Origin: Ursus arctos
Lineage: Eukaryota > Chordata > Mammalia > Carnivora > Ursidae
Direction of reading: 5' to 3'
Assembly: GCF_023065955.2 (NCBI RefSeq)
Contig: NC_079873.1
Location: forward strand, 8,756,566-8,820,565
Length of the DNA stretch: 64,000 nucleotides
Shown here: positions 1-11,519 of the stretch, in pieces
Layout of the letters: the number at the start of each line of letters is the position of its first letter
Position numbering within the stretch: position 1 is the stretch's first letter
Notes under the pieces: generated by a model
Seen by the model: only the letters and a program-made list of their open reading frames with translations
Told to the model about the DNA's origin: nothing
Database searches by the model: none
Translations under genes and position numbers: made by a program

Positions 1-203
1 ATCTGCCTTCGGCTCAGGTCATGATCCCAGCGTTCTGGGATCGAGCCCCACATCGGGCTCCCTGGTCATTGGGAAGCCTGCTCCTCCCTCTCCCACTCCC
101 CCTGCTTGTGTTCTCTCTCTTGCTGCCTCTCTCTGTCAAATAAATAAATAAAATCTTAAAAAAAAAGCAACCCACAACTCTTAAAAAAAAAAAAAAAAAA
201 AAA
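1..203 (+). mobile_element. Long CAN SINE, cut by window edge
   Basis: The copy begins inside the tRNA-like head (CTGCCTTCGGCTCAGG), so its 5' end lies outside the window. It keeps the B-box region, the CT-rich body, an AATAAA-rich linker, TCTTAAAA and a second, longer A-tract ending near 203. The doubled A-tract suggests tail expansion or a second short tail. Confidence 0.93.
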
Positions 204-2121
204 GAATTCCTAGTGGCATGCATATTAACTCTAGGGTGGGAACAGGCTTCTCATACTTAGCAGTGTTTATCCAGTTGAGAACAATGTAGAAGTCAGAATT
301 CATTAGGTGCAGTTGTGTGGTCCATTTTGGGCAGCACCATATCGAGTTGCTAGTGGTTTTTAAGAACAAGATAAAGAGCCTTGAAGGAACAGAGGCTTTG
401 AAATTACTGCAGCAACTTCTTGGAACAGATGTGGTTGCATGAAGCGTGTGAGTTGGGAGACCAGATTCCACACTCAGAATGCAATAGTAAATTGAATCCA
501 GACTGTTCTATAAGGAGATGATTTTTTTTTTTTTTTTGGTGATTTGCTTCCTGTTTATCATTTTCAATGACATTTACAATTAGTGCCCTTGAAACTAAGG
601 ACCATGAGTGCCAGGAAAAGTTAGTGTGTGTAACAGTGAGTCACAGTGGTGATAGCATATGCTTTGGGATTCACTGCCCCCCGCAGACACACTGACAGCA
701 GCATCTGGGATTGAGTCCCAGGCAAACCTGGGAGGACTCTTCTGCTTCTGTCCCTAGCGGGTGGCATGTCCCCTTCCCTGGGGTGAATGTGGCATTTTCA
801 GGTCAGGGAGTTTCCTTCTTGACCCAACACATGAGCTGATACTTATGTTACAAAAATGATGAAATTTGATAGATTTCTTTTCCCTCTAATTTCAAATGTT
901 ATGATGAGCCATAGACCTTATTCAACTACATTCTTCAACTTCTGTGAATTTCTCTACTATTAAAATGTCCAGATTGATTGAAAGTGAGAATTCTCCTTCC
1001 TCTACCTGTGAATAGCTCACTCGTAACATGTTTTGATGCCTCCTCCTTAGGTCACATCGTGAAAGGAAGAGGAAGGAGGGAAGAGAGGGCACATTTTTTT
1101 GTGCACAGGTAAAAATGAAATAGATGATGGTCAGAACATGGTTTCCAAATGATAGATGGAGCTATTATGTTCCAGTTAGGGACTCTAACCTCCCCAGTGC
1201 ATGGGTAACCCACCACAGAGATACCCAAGATCTAAGGATATTTGTTGGTGACATTTTCCCAGGACTTTGAGCAAGATAAACTATTCCAGTTATTCCTTCT
1301 CCTTCTTTGGAGTAGTGTTTCTCCCTGTGTTGCCCACTCTTTGGACCTAACATTATTACTATTATTATTTTCATTTATATGGTCACTATTATCTGAGCAT
1401 TCTTGATTGTCACAATTGGATGTATTGGTTCCAGTGAACTTTGTGAAAAAAAAAAAAAAAGTGGTGCTTGAGACCTTGGGATTTCAAAGTTTAGTTTTGT
1501 GGGCAGCCTAAGTCCCCTGGGCGATGTGAATTGTAGCCAGTAGGGTTTCAGTGCCAACCAGGCAGTGTTTACACGTACCAGTGCACTATGCCTTTAGCCT
1601 CTGAGATTTCCAATGAATGACTTCATGGGCTCCAGCATGTGACGGTTGTAGGCAGAACATTAGCACTTTATGCTACTCTTTCCTAAGCAACCACTGAATG
1701 TTGATGGGAATATACAAAAGACACAGGCCTGTCTTTGATTGCTTTTAGCAGCTTTGCATCAGCAAGAGTGAGAGGTAGGACTATTTCAAGGGAATTAGGA
1801 TCATATAAGTAGTTATTAGGGGTTCCAGCATTTGGCTTCCAAGAGCCATTTTGATACGCTTGTGGGATTTGATCTCACTTACGGAAGTGGTTTTGTGCAT
1901 GGATTGTGGCCTTCCATTGGAGAGAAGCTGGTAGGGTGGTGGATTTTTAAAGGGAAGAGGAATGAATATCAAGTGGTACTCACTGATGTCTGGAAAAACA
2001 ATCACGGGAACCCATTTTACTCAGACTTTGAAAGACTTTCTGTGGGATTCATGGATAGAAGTTGTTCCTGAAATGCTTATGAAGTAATTCGAGGCGGGAA
2101 GAAAGGACACTTGGTTGGTTT
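204..2121. other. Single-copy stretch, no gene seen
   Basis: Mostly unique sequence with a poly-T run (about 523-538) and a poly-A run (about 1446-1460). Open frames are at most 96 codons, and the longest overlaps the SINE tail. No splice-framed exon or recognisable protein was found. Confidence 0.5.
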
Positions 2122-2300
2122 TGGTTTTTTTTTCCAAGATTATTTTTTTAATTTATTTGAGAGAGAGAGAGAGAGAGAGAGAAGCAGACTCCCCACTGAA
2201 CAGGGAGCATGACATGGGGCTCAATCCCAGGACCCTGGGATCATGACCTGACTTGGAGGCAGATGCTCAACGACTGAGCACCCCCCCTGCCGGGTGCCCC
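2122..2300 (-). mobile_element. Long CAN SINE, inverted
   Basis: Poly-T, then an A/T linker and a 24-base (GA)n run at about 2159-2182. The body GAAGCAGACTCCCCACTGA follows, and the inverted tRNA head ends in GGGTGCCCC. C-rich slippage (CCCCCCC) near 2281 disrupts the A-box region, so this is a diverged copy. Confidence 0.93.
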
Positions 2301-2516
2301 AGAAGGACCCTTGCTTTTTATGGGAAGATAACATGGTGGGCTTTCCAGCTGAGCACCTTGTCCCCAACAGCTTTTGGAATCATGTGTCACGCGTACTACA
2401 TGACCAAAGATAACATGATTTAATATGAAAAAAACTAAAATTAACAGATTACTAGTCTGGGAATCAATGGAACACATAATCTCTGATGAGTGGTAGTAAT
2501 GTTTTTGAGTAAGTCA

Positions 2517-2766
2517 GTGGTTTTCACTGTTAGGTTGTGGGTGGTGGGGGTGAAGACTGTTGTGCCCCCAGGGGATATTTACCGATAATTGGGAGATACC
2601 ATTTTTGTTTGTTTGTCACACCCTGGGGAAGGGGGGCTACTGGCATCCGGTGGATAGAGGGCAGGGATGCTGCTAAACATCTTCCAATGCCAGGGACAGC
2701 CCCGACAGCAAAGAATGACCTAGTCCCAAAAGTCAGCACCTCCAATATTAAGAAATCCTGGTTCAA
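2517..2766 (-). mobile_element. MER20-type hAT fossil
   Basis: Contains the diagnostic interior CTACTGGCATC, GATGCTGCTAAACATC and GGACAGCCCC in the antisense order of the MER20 consensus as I remember it. Ends near AAATCCTGGTT. These are non-autonomous hAT-Charlie elements with no coding capacity. Confidence 0.8.
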
Positions 2767-3650
2767 AGGTTTAGAGGACGCAGAGACCACAAATGAAAGA
2801 TGCCTGGGACCCTGAACGACTGTGTAGAGCAAAACATGCCCACACTCCTTGCCTACCTCTCCGTACTTTCACTGGACTAAGATAGTGAAAACTAGCTTTG
2901 ACTGAGTTCAACCACGGACAGTCTGGGATTGTTTTATGGTGGCGAGTAGCCTCTCCTGCTAATAGAAATTCAAAGCTCGGCTGAAGAGAACATTCTCTCT
3001 AACGTGTAGTGTGATCAGAATGCCATATGCATGCAACTTAAATGAACAGTGCATGACCTTGTTGTCATGCCATCAAAAACAAAAGAGTAAAAGAATGCTC
3101 ATGGGGGAAGCAGGGGAAATAGATTTTATTAGAGAATAAGGAAATGTAAGTTTCTGAAAGTTATTTTGTACCCTTTTGAGACTCTCAGAAGGAAGACATT
3201 GACTCTTTATCACCTTATTTCACTTCGGAGTGTTTCTTTCATCTTGTTTGACAAAACACATCCTAATACAGCTATTAAAGTTATTATTCATGATGACGCC
3301 CGCATTTTGACTCATGCGGAGGTAGCTTTCTAATGCCACTAGACAAGAAGTTTAGAAGAGAGAGTAATAAGGAAAGAGGCTAGGAATACATATATGTGCA
3401 AAGATGATTGCTGAAGTAGTGATTAGTGATATCCAGAAGAAAGAAGAAACACTTTGTATGTATGATCCCCCTAAATAGGAAGGAAAGCGGGTGGGAAACA
3501 AAGATGTAGGTTTTTTCCCTTGACTAGCCACAATTGGTGACATTGGCATATATATCGAATTTTATGGAATCTAAGAGTTCATCAATTGCTAGGCATCTTT
3601 TCGTGTGTACCACTAGAAAATTAAGACATAATGCTTTATGACTTTGATCG
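2767..3650. other. AT-rich single-copy stretch
   Basis: No repeat consensus recognised and no open frame above 65 codons. Nothing gene-like seen. Confidence 0.45.
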
Positions 3651-3870
3651 TAGGCTGGCAAATTGGCCTATACACCAAATCTGGCCCACTGCCTGTTTTT
3701 ATAAATAAAGTTTTGGGGCATACGGCCACACCCATTCATTTATGTATTTTCTAGGTCTGCTTTTCAGTAACAATGGCAGAATTAAGTAGCAGCAAAAGAG
3801 ATTGTATGGACTACAGGGCCCAAATTATTTACTATATGGCCATTTACAGAAAAAGTTTGGCAACCCCTTA
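3651..3870 (+). mobile_element. MER58-class hAT fossil
   Basis: Reads AAATCTGGCCCACTGCC, then TAAATAAAGTTTT, and closes with ACAGAAAAAGTTTGGCAACCCC. This is the order of the family whose other strand reads as CTTTTTCTGTAAAGGGCC. Non-coding DNA-transposon remnant; the family name is from memory. Confidence 0.78.
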
Positions 3871-4235
3871 TACTTTTATATTTCTTGAGCTGACTTTTAG
3901 AGTTAGGGGTCGATTTTAATCAAATAATGCTTTCGAGCACACAAAAACTGACATATAAGCAAATGACTTAGTTAAGGTGTTCCTCAGCCTTTTGTAGATA
4001 TAACATATGGAGCTTGGCCCATTTGAATCACTTTTCAATGCAGTAAGTGGTAGCCATGATTTTCCGCACAGTATTTTCCCCGGTGCCATGGAAAGCATCA
4101 GTGGTGAAGCATTTCTTGAATGGGTACTTCATTATTGCCTCTAAGGTTTTCTTCCAAGATGCCGAAACCTATTCTACGAGCTTTGATGCAGACACTTTCT
4201 TGATCTTCCCAGAAGTTTTCAAAAGAACTTTTTTG
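3871..4235. other. Single-copy; weak retrocopy-like minus frame
   Basis: The minus strand carries short frames, for example 60 codons at 3916-4098. An alternative frame over about 4030-4160 has a plausible amino-acid mix but is interrupted by stops at both sides. No known protein was recognised, so it is left uncalled. Confidence 0.3.
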
Positions 4236-4437
4236 GGGGGGGGCGCCTGGGTGGCACAGTTGTTATGCGTCTGCCTTCGGCTCAGGGCATGATCCTGGCG
4301 TTCCAGGATCTAGCCCCACATCAGGCTCCTCCGCTATGAGCCTGCTTCCTCTCCCACTCCCCCTGCTTGTGTTCCCTCTCTCGCTGGCTGTCTCTCTCTC
4401 TGTCAATAAATAAATTAAATATTAAAAAAAAAAAAAA
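4236..4437 (+). mobile_element. Long CAN SINE, young ursid-type body
   Basis: Complete copy from the G-rich 5' end (GGGCGCCTGGGTGGCACAG) through the body CCCCCTGCTTGTGTTCCCTC to A(14). Flanked by AGAACTTTTTTG on the left and AGAACTTTTTTTG on the right, a clear TSD. The low divergence suggests a recent insertion. Confidence 0.96.
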
Positions 4438-4439
4438 GA

Positions 4440-7400
4440 ACTTTTTTTGTTTTGTTTTCAGGGACAACCAGGTCTCCTATTCCTTCCTCAAACGGTCTTT
4501 AGTCTGTTGGCTGAATCAGGGAGAAATTGCAGTTGTCAAATCATGACTCCAGAAATAACCAACCGGTTGTGCATGCTCCAAAAATGCCATTCGTTGTAAG
4601 ATGAACCTGGAGACTGTAAAATGTGAAAGGCATGGGCTTCTTGGAATTCAACAAATACCTTAGTTTGTTTGTTTCCCAGCAGGTGGCCAGTGGTTTAGTT
4701 TCTGGTTAACTGAGGGGAGGGAAGGAAAAAAGGATCTAGATGGTTCTGCCGGTCTTTTGTAAGCCAGGCACTACTTGTATACTTGAGGTTTTCTGTTCAT
4801 TCTTTGCTTTATTTTATCAAGCTAAATAGACTTCTTGCCAAGGCTCAAAGTGAAACCTCATGGAAATGGACGTTCTTCCTGAGTCTCTAGATTTGAAGCC
4901 ACCCCACTCCCCTGGGGCCCCGCAGTGATTCAGATTGATGGCAGTGGTGCTTGGCGCTGCTAGGGGAGCTCAAGTGCCTCCGCTCAGGAGGTGTGGCGGC
5001 TTCTGCCTGGGCAGCCGCAGGATCCGATGTAAAAACGTTACAATTTAACTAAGCCCTCTCCGCTTTCCTGTGTGGAACATCGGTGTCCTGTAGAAGTCTG
5101 GAAAGCCCTTGTTGGGTTAACAGGATGAGGTCATTCTTTGAGTGGCTTTCCATTCACTGGGTGTATTTAAAAAGAATTTTGCCTAACGCACAGGTGTTCC
5201 CACTCCTCCCAATTTCTAGCTGCTGGTGCCATGCTTCAGAGAAGTTGCTCACAGCGAATGTTAGAAAGCATCTGAGGGTCTGTCAAGCAGAGCTGTTTTT
5301 TTCAGTCTCAGGACATCCCAGTATTTGGGGTCTAGAAACCCCTTTTTAATTTCCCTGACAGTTGGGGTCGTAATGCTAGGGAATCCCAAGTACATTGGAG
5401 GGAAGGCTACTAATTTCTAGAACTCTCCCCTGTGGATGAGACCCTGCACACTGAAAAGGCAAATGATTCAAGCCAACAGGGGGCCTAGTGGGAGGAGCCA
5501 GCCTTCAGATGTGCCAGGTAAGGACCAGGGGTTGATGCTAGGGCCTTTCTACTGATTGGACAGCCCAGTGTGGGCTGTAAGTTCTATTTTTTTTTTCTTT
5601 ATGCCAGATATGGTTATGTGAGCAGCCTTCAAAATGAGAAATAAAGCCTTTGCTTTTCCTATACTTTGCTTCTGTAGGATCCTCAAGGCCTTTCAAAGAG
5701 CCGAGGCCGTTTCTCACAGCAAAAGAACAACAGAGAAATCAGTTGTACTTTAGCGCTTGGTGTGTGTGTTTCTAACTTGTTCAGGTTGAAGAGCTCCCTT
5801 ACAACTTGGCAAGATACTGGAGATAAAAGGCGGTGTTGGAGGAATCTGCAGTGGTTGCAGATTCATTTTTCTAGAGCCCAACAAAACGAAGCAAAAGCCG
5901 TCACAAACTGAGAAGCCAAAACCTGGTTGAGCTGTTCTCCCTGTATGCCAATGCGCATGGGTCTTTGCTCCTCCCAGTCACCCACGACTCTGGTAACCCA
6001 GAAATTTCTTGGGTTCTTTGACTTGTGGAAGCAAAGAAGGTTGTATCAACAGTTAACCAGAGACTTGGGGATGAAAGAAGGGACTAAAGATGGTGCAGCC
6101 CAACCTGGCTCTTGGTTAGGGCCATTCTCAGAGCCCAAGAGGCTGACCCCAGAGCTACCCTCCCTGCTTGGCTCAAACCATGAGTCCTGATTCCCTCCAG
6201 AAGTGGGATCAAAAAGCTGTGGACGCAGGGCAGCCAAATCTATCATAGATAAGAAACCTTTCTTTAAAACACATTATCTGCAGGGATGCACTCTGCCTAC
6301 AACCATTACCTCCGCCACCACTAATGCAGCTTTAGCATTTTAAACCTCTCTTTTACTAATTATAGTCTCCACTTTCCATTTGCTTAACTAAGTGGTCCAC
6401 TCAAGCAGCTTTTGCCAAATAACACAATTGTGTCTCCAAAGCATATATCCACTCTCTACCCAGAAGAACCCCAAACTGCCCTATCTTTTGGTTCCAAACG
6501 TATAAAATGCAAACTTTGGGCTGAGCCCAAGCTCAAGGTCTCTGACCTTTTTTCTCACCAGAAGTTTCTGGAAATGGGAAGGTTTTCTATGATGAGGAAG
6601 CCTTAAGTGACTTCTGCTTAAAATAGCTGTGGTTGTATGAGGCAGGTAATTGGAAGATATTAACAGATCCTGCACCCAGAGTGTAGTAGTAAATTAAATC
6701 TGGGCTGTTCTCCAGCAGATATATTTGGAGGAAGGCATAGCCTCCTTGCAACCAGCCGCGGTGGGGTGCGGTGCTGAGGTGGAGGCCACAGGTGTGCTTA
6801 TCCCTCTTGCTCCGGGGATCACCAGCTTTTCCCTCTGGCTGTGTGTCAGTAAGGTGAGAAAGAAAAATGGCTTTTAATATTCAGATTCAAGGAGAGCCAA
6901 CTAAAGAGAAGGTCATCTGAAATCTGAGCAGAGTGTTGGGAAACTAGGGGGTATCAGGAAATGCCACATTTCTCTTTTCCTAAATCAAGCTCAACGTGGC
7001 TTAGCCACCACCTGCCTGAGTGGAGGAATGTACGGGGGACAGAGTCCCTGCTCCCACACTTGGGCTTATTAGGACCGTGCAAGTGGTGCCTCTAGTCTGT
7101 ACTCACCATGACTGCTGTTGCAATGCTCAGGGTCTACGATGGTGTTGGAAGGTGGGTGCCTTGGCCGATGGCCTGCTCTCCCTCCTGATAAGGTTGGCCT
7201 CTGCACCTTCCCTGCAGCAGATGCTGGTGGCCTTTCTCTAAGCCCTTGACCAGATGGTCCCAGAAAACATCTACTGCGTCTGGGGCCCAGACTGCGACTG
7301 AGACCAGGTGTCTGGATCTCTAAGAGCTCCATTGTGTATGGAAGCCACCAGCTGGCTGGCCCAGGCTGGGGGACTCTAACTCTTCCTGGTGCTGGGACAC

Positions 7401-7463
7401 TCCCTTCTCCCTCACCCTTTAGAGTCTTCTCCAGCTCCAGACCTTCACAGGCTTAGCCTTTCG
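4440..7463. other. 3 kb single-copy block without SINEs
   Basis: A locally GC-richer patch sits at about 4900-5030. Frames reach at most 88 codons on either strand and none looks like a known protein. No repeat recognised. This could be intronic or intergenic. Confidence 0.45.
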
Positions 7464-7812
7464 AGTGAGGATCAGCCAACTGTTCTGTAAAGGACCAGCT
7501 TTGCTGGCCATAGTCTCTGGCACAACCGTTCAGCTCTGCCATTGTCACGTGAAAGCAGCCACAGACAACTGGTAAATGAATGAGTTTGGGTATTCCAATA
7601 AACCTTTTTTATGGACACTGAAATTTGGATTTCATAGAACTTTCATGTGTCACCAAATATTAGTTTTTCATTTGTTCCAAGCATTTAAAAATTTAAAACT
7701 ATTTAAAAACCATTTCCAACCATTTAAAAACCATTCTTATCTTGTGCGTGGTACAAAAACAGGTGGTGGGCCCCATGTGGCCAGTAGACTGCAGTTTGCT
7801 GACCCCTGCTTT
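7464..7812 (-). mobile_element. MER58-class hAT fossil, long form
   Basis: Opens with ATCAGCCAACTGTTCTGTAA and closes with GCAGTTTGCTGACCCCTG. The interior holds the ATGGACACTGAAATTTGGAT section and ATTTAAAAACCATTCTTA. This is the longest MER58-like copy in the window (about 350 bp) and retains both ends. Confidence 0.82.
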
Positions 7813-7943
7813 AGAAAACCAAAGCTTTTTGTCTTTCCTCAGGGGCAGTGGATGCTCGGATGGCCAGAAGAAGATATAAACAATTCCTCCGTTTTCAGTT
7901 TTGTCTGTTTTTGTCTTGTTTTGTTTTTTAAGATTTTATTTTT

Positions 7944-8157
7944 TTTTTGAGATTTATTTATTTGAGAGAGAGTGTGCGTGCATGCGCAGAATTGGGCAAA
8001 CGTGTGCAAGAGTGGGGGGAGGAGCAAAGAGGGAGAGAAGTTGACTCCCCACTGATCTTGGAGGCCGATGTGGGGCTCGATCCCACGACTCTCAGATCAT
8101 GACCTGAGCTGAAATCAAGAGTCAGATGCTCAACTGATTGAGCCACCCAGGCGCCCC
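7944..8157 (-). mobile_element. Long CAN SINE inserted in a short SINE
   Basis: Complete inverted copy ending GCCACCCAGGCGCCCC. It is bracketed by TAAGATTTTATTTTT (about 7929 and 8158), which is tail sequence of the host short SINE. It therefore landed in that older SINE. Confidence 0.93.
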
Positions 8158-8261
8158 TAAGATTTTATTTTTAAGTAATCTCTACACCCAATGTGGGACT
8201 TGAACCCACAACCCCGAGATCAAGGGTCACACACTCTACCAAATGAGCCAGTCAGCCCCCC
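8158..8261 (-). mobile_element. Short CAN SINE (host of the nest)
   Basis: Reads AAGTAATCTCTACACCC, then GGGACTTGAACCCACAACCC and CCAAATGAGCCAGTCAGCCC, with no GA-rich body. Its tail continues upstream of the inserted long SINE at about 7929-7943. The site is bracketed by GTTTTGTTTTT-like repeats. Confidence 0.9.
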
Positions 8262-8395
8262 AGTTTTTGTTTTTGAACATAATTTCTAATCACACTTTGC
8301 ATGCTGGTCCCGGCCTCCTCTCTACTCCAGCTCCTCCTTCCTTCATGGACCCTTGGTGCTGCTGTGGCACATCCTGTCTGGTCAGGATGCTGGGT

Positions 8396-8550
8396 CAGTG
8401 GTCCTCCAACTCTGACGTAGAGCAGAATCACCTGGAGAACCAATAAAGAGCACAGAGCACTTGATCAAGTTCCCCCAAGTAATTCTGATGCTCTCCCGAT
8501 TTTGAGACTCCCCCTGGCATCAGTATGTGGTTTCATAAGGTCGTGCTCTT
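8396..8550 (+). mobile_element. MER5A-class hAT fossil, diverged
   Basis: Starts CAGTGGTCCTCCAACTCTGA and continues AGAATCACCTGGAGAAC, then AAGTAATTCTGATGCTC. These are the landmark words of MER5A in the right order, with divergence and small insertions. Confidence 0.65.
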
Positions 8551-8700
8551 AAACCAGCTATTTGCTTTGCCGGGAATGGTTTAACTCCATCCTTCCTCTG
8601 GTCTACTTTACCTACTCTTATCTTGTAAAAATATGCCAACTGGCAGACTCCCTGACCCCTATCTTATTTTGAGCTCTTAAAGCAAGCTGAATATAACTTT

Positions 8701-8900
8701 TTTTTTTTTTTTAAGATTTTATTTATTTACTCGACAGAGATAGAGACAGCCAGCGAGAGAGGGAACACAAGCAGGGGGAGTGGGAGAGGAAGAAGCAGGC
8801 TCATAGCGGAGGAGCCTGATGTGGGACTCGATCCCAGAACACCGGGATCACGCCCTGAGCCGAAGGCAGACGCTTAACCGCTGTGCCACCCAGGCGCCCC
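8701..8900 (-). mobile_element. Long CAN SINE, young ursid-type body
   Basis: Poly-T, then TATTTACTCGACAGAGATAG, then CCAGCGAGAGAGGGAACAC, and an inverted head ending GCCACCCAGGCGCCCC. The TSD is ATATAACTTT on both sides (left about 8691, right about 8904). Confidence 0.96.
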
Positions 8901-9022
8901 TGCATATAACTTTTTGATGGCACAATTACCAGACCTTACTTTGAATGTGTGGCTGCTTATCTTCCCAACCAGTATGTAAGCTTCTAGACTGGACCTGGTC
9001 TCCTTTGATCTTTTTTTCTCTT

Positions 9023-9080
9023 TCCTTTTCTTTTCTTTTCTTTTCTTTTCTTTTCTTTTCTTTTCTTTTCTTTTCTTTTC
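9023..9080 (+). repeat. (CTTTT)n microsatellite
   Basis: About a dozen tandem TTTTC units in an uninterrupted run, preceded by a T/C-rich lead-in. The run is not obviously attached to a SINE tail. Probably length-variable. Confidence 0.95.
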
Positions 9081-9349
9081 TTATTTCTCACCTTGTATCA
9101 TACCAGACATAATATGGACTCAATAATAGGTGGTGGGATGAGTGAGTGAATAAATGAATACACCCAAAGAATGGAGGGCAAGTGATAAGGAATGGGCAGG
9201 AGATGAAAGGCGTGAATAAATAGAGATTTCTAGTATTTAGGTCTTGTTCCCCAGCTTTTACCGTGAGCAGTGATCTGTCTGGGTTTATTTTGCTTCCTCT
9301 CAATGTCTGCGGTCCTCTTGTCAGTTCACACTCATTGAATGACCTGGAC

Positions 9350-9520
9350 CAGTGGTTCTCAAAATGCGGTCCCTGAACCAGTTTCATCAGCCTCACCTGT
9401 TAAAAAGGCACTTTTGGCAGCTGCACCCCAGCTTCCCTGAGTCAGAAACTCCATCAGTGTTTAATAGCAAGTCCTCCAAGTGATTCTGATGAGCCCCCAC
9501 GTTTAAGGACCACCATGTCT
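9350..9520 (+). mobile_element. MER5A-class hAT fossil
   Basis: Opens CAGTGGTTCTCAAAATGCGG and contains AGTGATTCTGATGAGCC and AAGGACCACCATG, the MER5A order. Followed at once by a second copy of the same class. Confidence 0.75.
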
Positions 9521-9524
9521 GGAT

Positions 9525-9655
9525 CACTGGTTCTCAAACTTGGCTGCCCATTGAAACCATCTAGAGAGCTTTAAAAAATGCTGATGCCTGTGTCTCCGTC
9601 CCCAGTCCAGTGATGTGCTGCTAAGTGTTTACCAACCGACTCCCTGGAAGGTGAA
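9525..9655 (+). mobile_element. MER5A-class hAT fossil, second copy
   Basis: Starts CACTGGTTCTCAAACTTGG and continues CATTGAAACCATCTAGAGAG and AATGCTGATGCCTG. The 3' half is degraded, so the right boundary is approximate. Confidence 0.65.
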
Positions 9656-9837
9656 GAGCCCTGAGTTATAACATGTGCCCGTTTCTGTAGTATAAATACT
9701 CCCGCCGTCGTCACTTCCAGGTTACTGACACTAAAGTCGCTGAGCCCGGAGTTGGGAAGACATGTGCATATTGGCTCTTGGGAGCTACTAGGAGCAAGCT
9801 GGCTTCAGCACCCATTGGTTCCATCCGCAGAGCTCCA

Positions 9838-9925
9838 GCTTAATCAGTCCAGGTTGTGACCTGGGCATCGGGTGTTTTTAGAAATGGCCCAGGTGATTCC
9901 AGTGTGAAGCACCGTTTGAGCTCGA
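9838..9925 (+). mobile_element. MER5A-class partial fossil
   Basis: AATCAGTCCAGGTTGTGACC, then CAGGTGATTCCAGTGTG and CACCGTTTGAG match the 3' half of MER5A. The 5' half is absent. Confidence 0.5.
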
Positions 9926-9934
9926 CAGCAGTAG

Positions 9935-10330
9935 AGTACATGTGAAGGAAGTGAGTGAAACGAGTGAATTGAATTCCTCTTGCCCAGTTGTAGGCAAAAT
10001 ACTTCCTGCTTTTTCTATTTCATCCTTTCCATACCATGACAGAAGCAAGTTCTATAGGGAAGCCGCTGATTTTCAAACCAAGAAAAAAAATGTGTAAAAA
10101 TTTATGTATTTCTCCAAATTTTCTTCTCAGAAAATGTTTGTGTAAATATAAGACTAAGTGTGATGTTAAAAATCTATATAATTACAATCAAATTTAGTTT
10201 ACATTCAGTAATTTAAATCAAATTTTTTGGTCATCAAATATTATATTTTAGACAAGAGAATTTTTTCCTCTTTATACAAGTGTATTTTAAGACCATGACT
10301 GATGTTGTGTCTGTTTTAAAATCGGTTTCA
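9935..10330. other. AT-rich single-copy stretch
   Basis: Strongly A+T-biased with several TTTTAAA words. No repeat or reading frame of note seen. Confidence 0.4.
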
Positions 10331-10540
10331 GGGGCGCCTGGGTGGGGCAGTCGGTTAAGCGTCGACTCTTGGTTTCGGCTCAGGTTGTGATCTCAGGGTC
10401 ACGAGATGTAGCCCCGCGTTGGGCTCAGTGAGGAGTCTTCTTGAGTTTCTTTCTCCCTTTCCCTCTGCTCTTCCCCCCCATGCTTGTATGCGCACACTCA
10501 CTCTCTAATAAATAAATAAATAAATCTTAAAAAATAATAA
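10331..10540 (+). mobile_element. Long CAN SINE, older form
   Basis: Starts GGGGCGCCTGGGTGGGGCAG and carries TCGACTCTTGGTTTCGGCTC in the tRNA half. It ends in a (TAAA)n tail followed by TCTTAAAAAATAATAA. No clear TSD could be read. Confidence 0.93.
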
Positions 10541-11082
10541 AGTCATTTTCAAATATTCTAAACTTAAGGAAAAGAGCAATGTTTTGTATTCTAAAACATT
10601 AGAATAAACTACAATATGTAGTTTGACTAAAAGGCACAGGGAATATAAAGACGTGGCATTTTGAAAAATCTAATACTAGTAAAAAAGATAAACCATAAGG
10701 TGATTTTCTTTTATGTGGCTTGTCATAGTCATGTTTGAAAAAATGCAATTTCTTAGATCCTCCGGAAGAAAAATGGCTTAATAAGAACAACAAATATATA
10801 ATTGATTAAAATAAAGCTGAATAATTTATTCTAGTGTGACATTTGCTTTTCTGTGGATGAATAAAAATAAAAAGCCACGGTGCATGGGTTATTCCTCATA
10901 TACTTAGATGAAATCACCACTAATGAAAAGATGCTATTAATTAATATCCATTAAATACAAATAAATCTGGAAACCTCACCTACTGGATTATAGGTGATAG
11001 TGATTAACTGGATCTTAAACCAATTATTCATTCCAAAATACTCATGTAATATGGGAGCAGGGAAGGTGGATGTGGTTTTCCT
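10541..11082. other. AT-rich single-copy stretch
   Basis: No element recognised. Longest frame is 64 codons on the minus strand (10599-10793) and resembles no known protein. Confidence 0.4.
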
Positions 11083-11212
11083 GAAACAAGGTTGACCAAA
11101 AGCGGATGATTATTGAAGCAGAGTGATAGTCACAAGGAGATTCATTAAATTATTCTCCACTTCTATGTATGTTTGAAGTTTTCCATGATAAAGGGTTTAA
11201 AATATTCATTTC
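11083..11212 (+). mobile_element. Old retroelement 3' end (L1-like)
   Basis: Contains GATGATTATTGAAGCAGAGT, AGATTCATTAAATTATTCTC and TTTGAAGTTTTCCATGATAA, the sequence of a very common mammalian 3'-end motif ending in TTTCCATAATAAAAAG. I cannot assign the family with certainty. Confidence 0.5.
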
Positions 11213-11519
11213 AGTTTTATTGTTTATACCTGGTGTGCTAGGCAGAGTGGAAAATATAGAAGGAGCAAGAGGCAATAAAGATACATTCTAACTCACTTGC
11301 CTGGCGGTCCATATTCATACATTTTTCAGATGATTGAAGGTTACCGCTTATGTATGCAAACTTTGAAAAGCAATTTTAGTAGATTTTTTTCCAAAATGTT
11401 CCCTCCTGCCCTGTGTTCTTAAACTTGAAATTACGAATATATTTTTACCTTGTCTTGATAACCCAGGTCCATTCTCACTTCAGTCCGTTCAGTGCTATCT
11501 ATGGTGATTGCCTTGAAGG

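Noticed and set aside
2530..2832. Overlapping 92- and 100-codon frames on opposite strands
   Set aside because: Both lie in the MER20 fossil at 2517-2766.
7958..8146. Recurring frames beginning MAQSVEHLTLDFSSGHDLRV
   Set aside because: Translation of the SINE tRNA-like head; the same protein-like string appears near 19877, 38491, 42136 and 47053.
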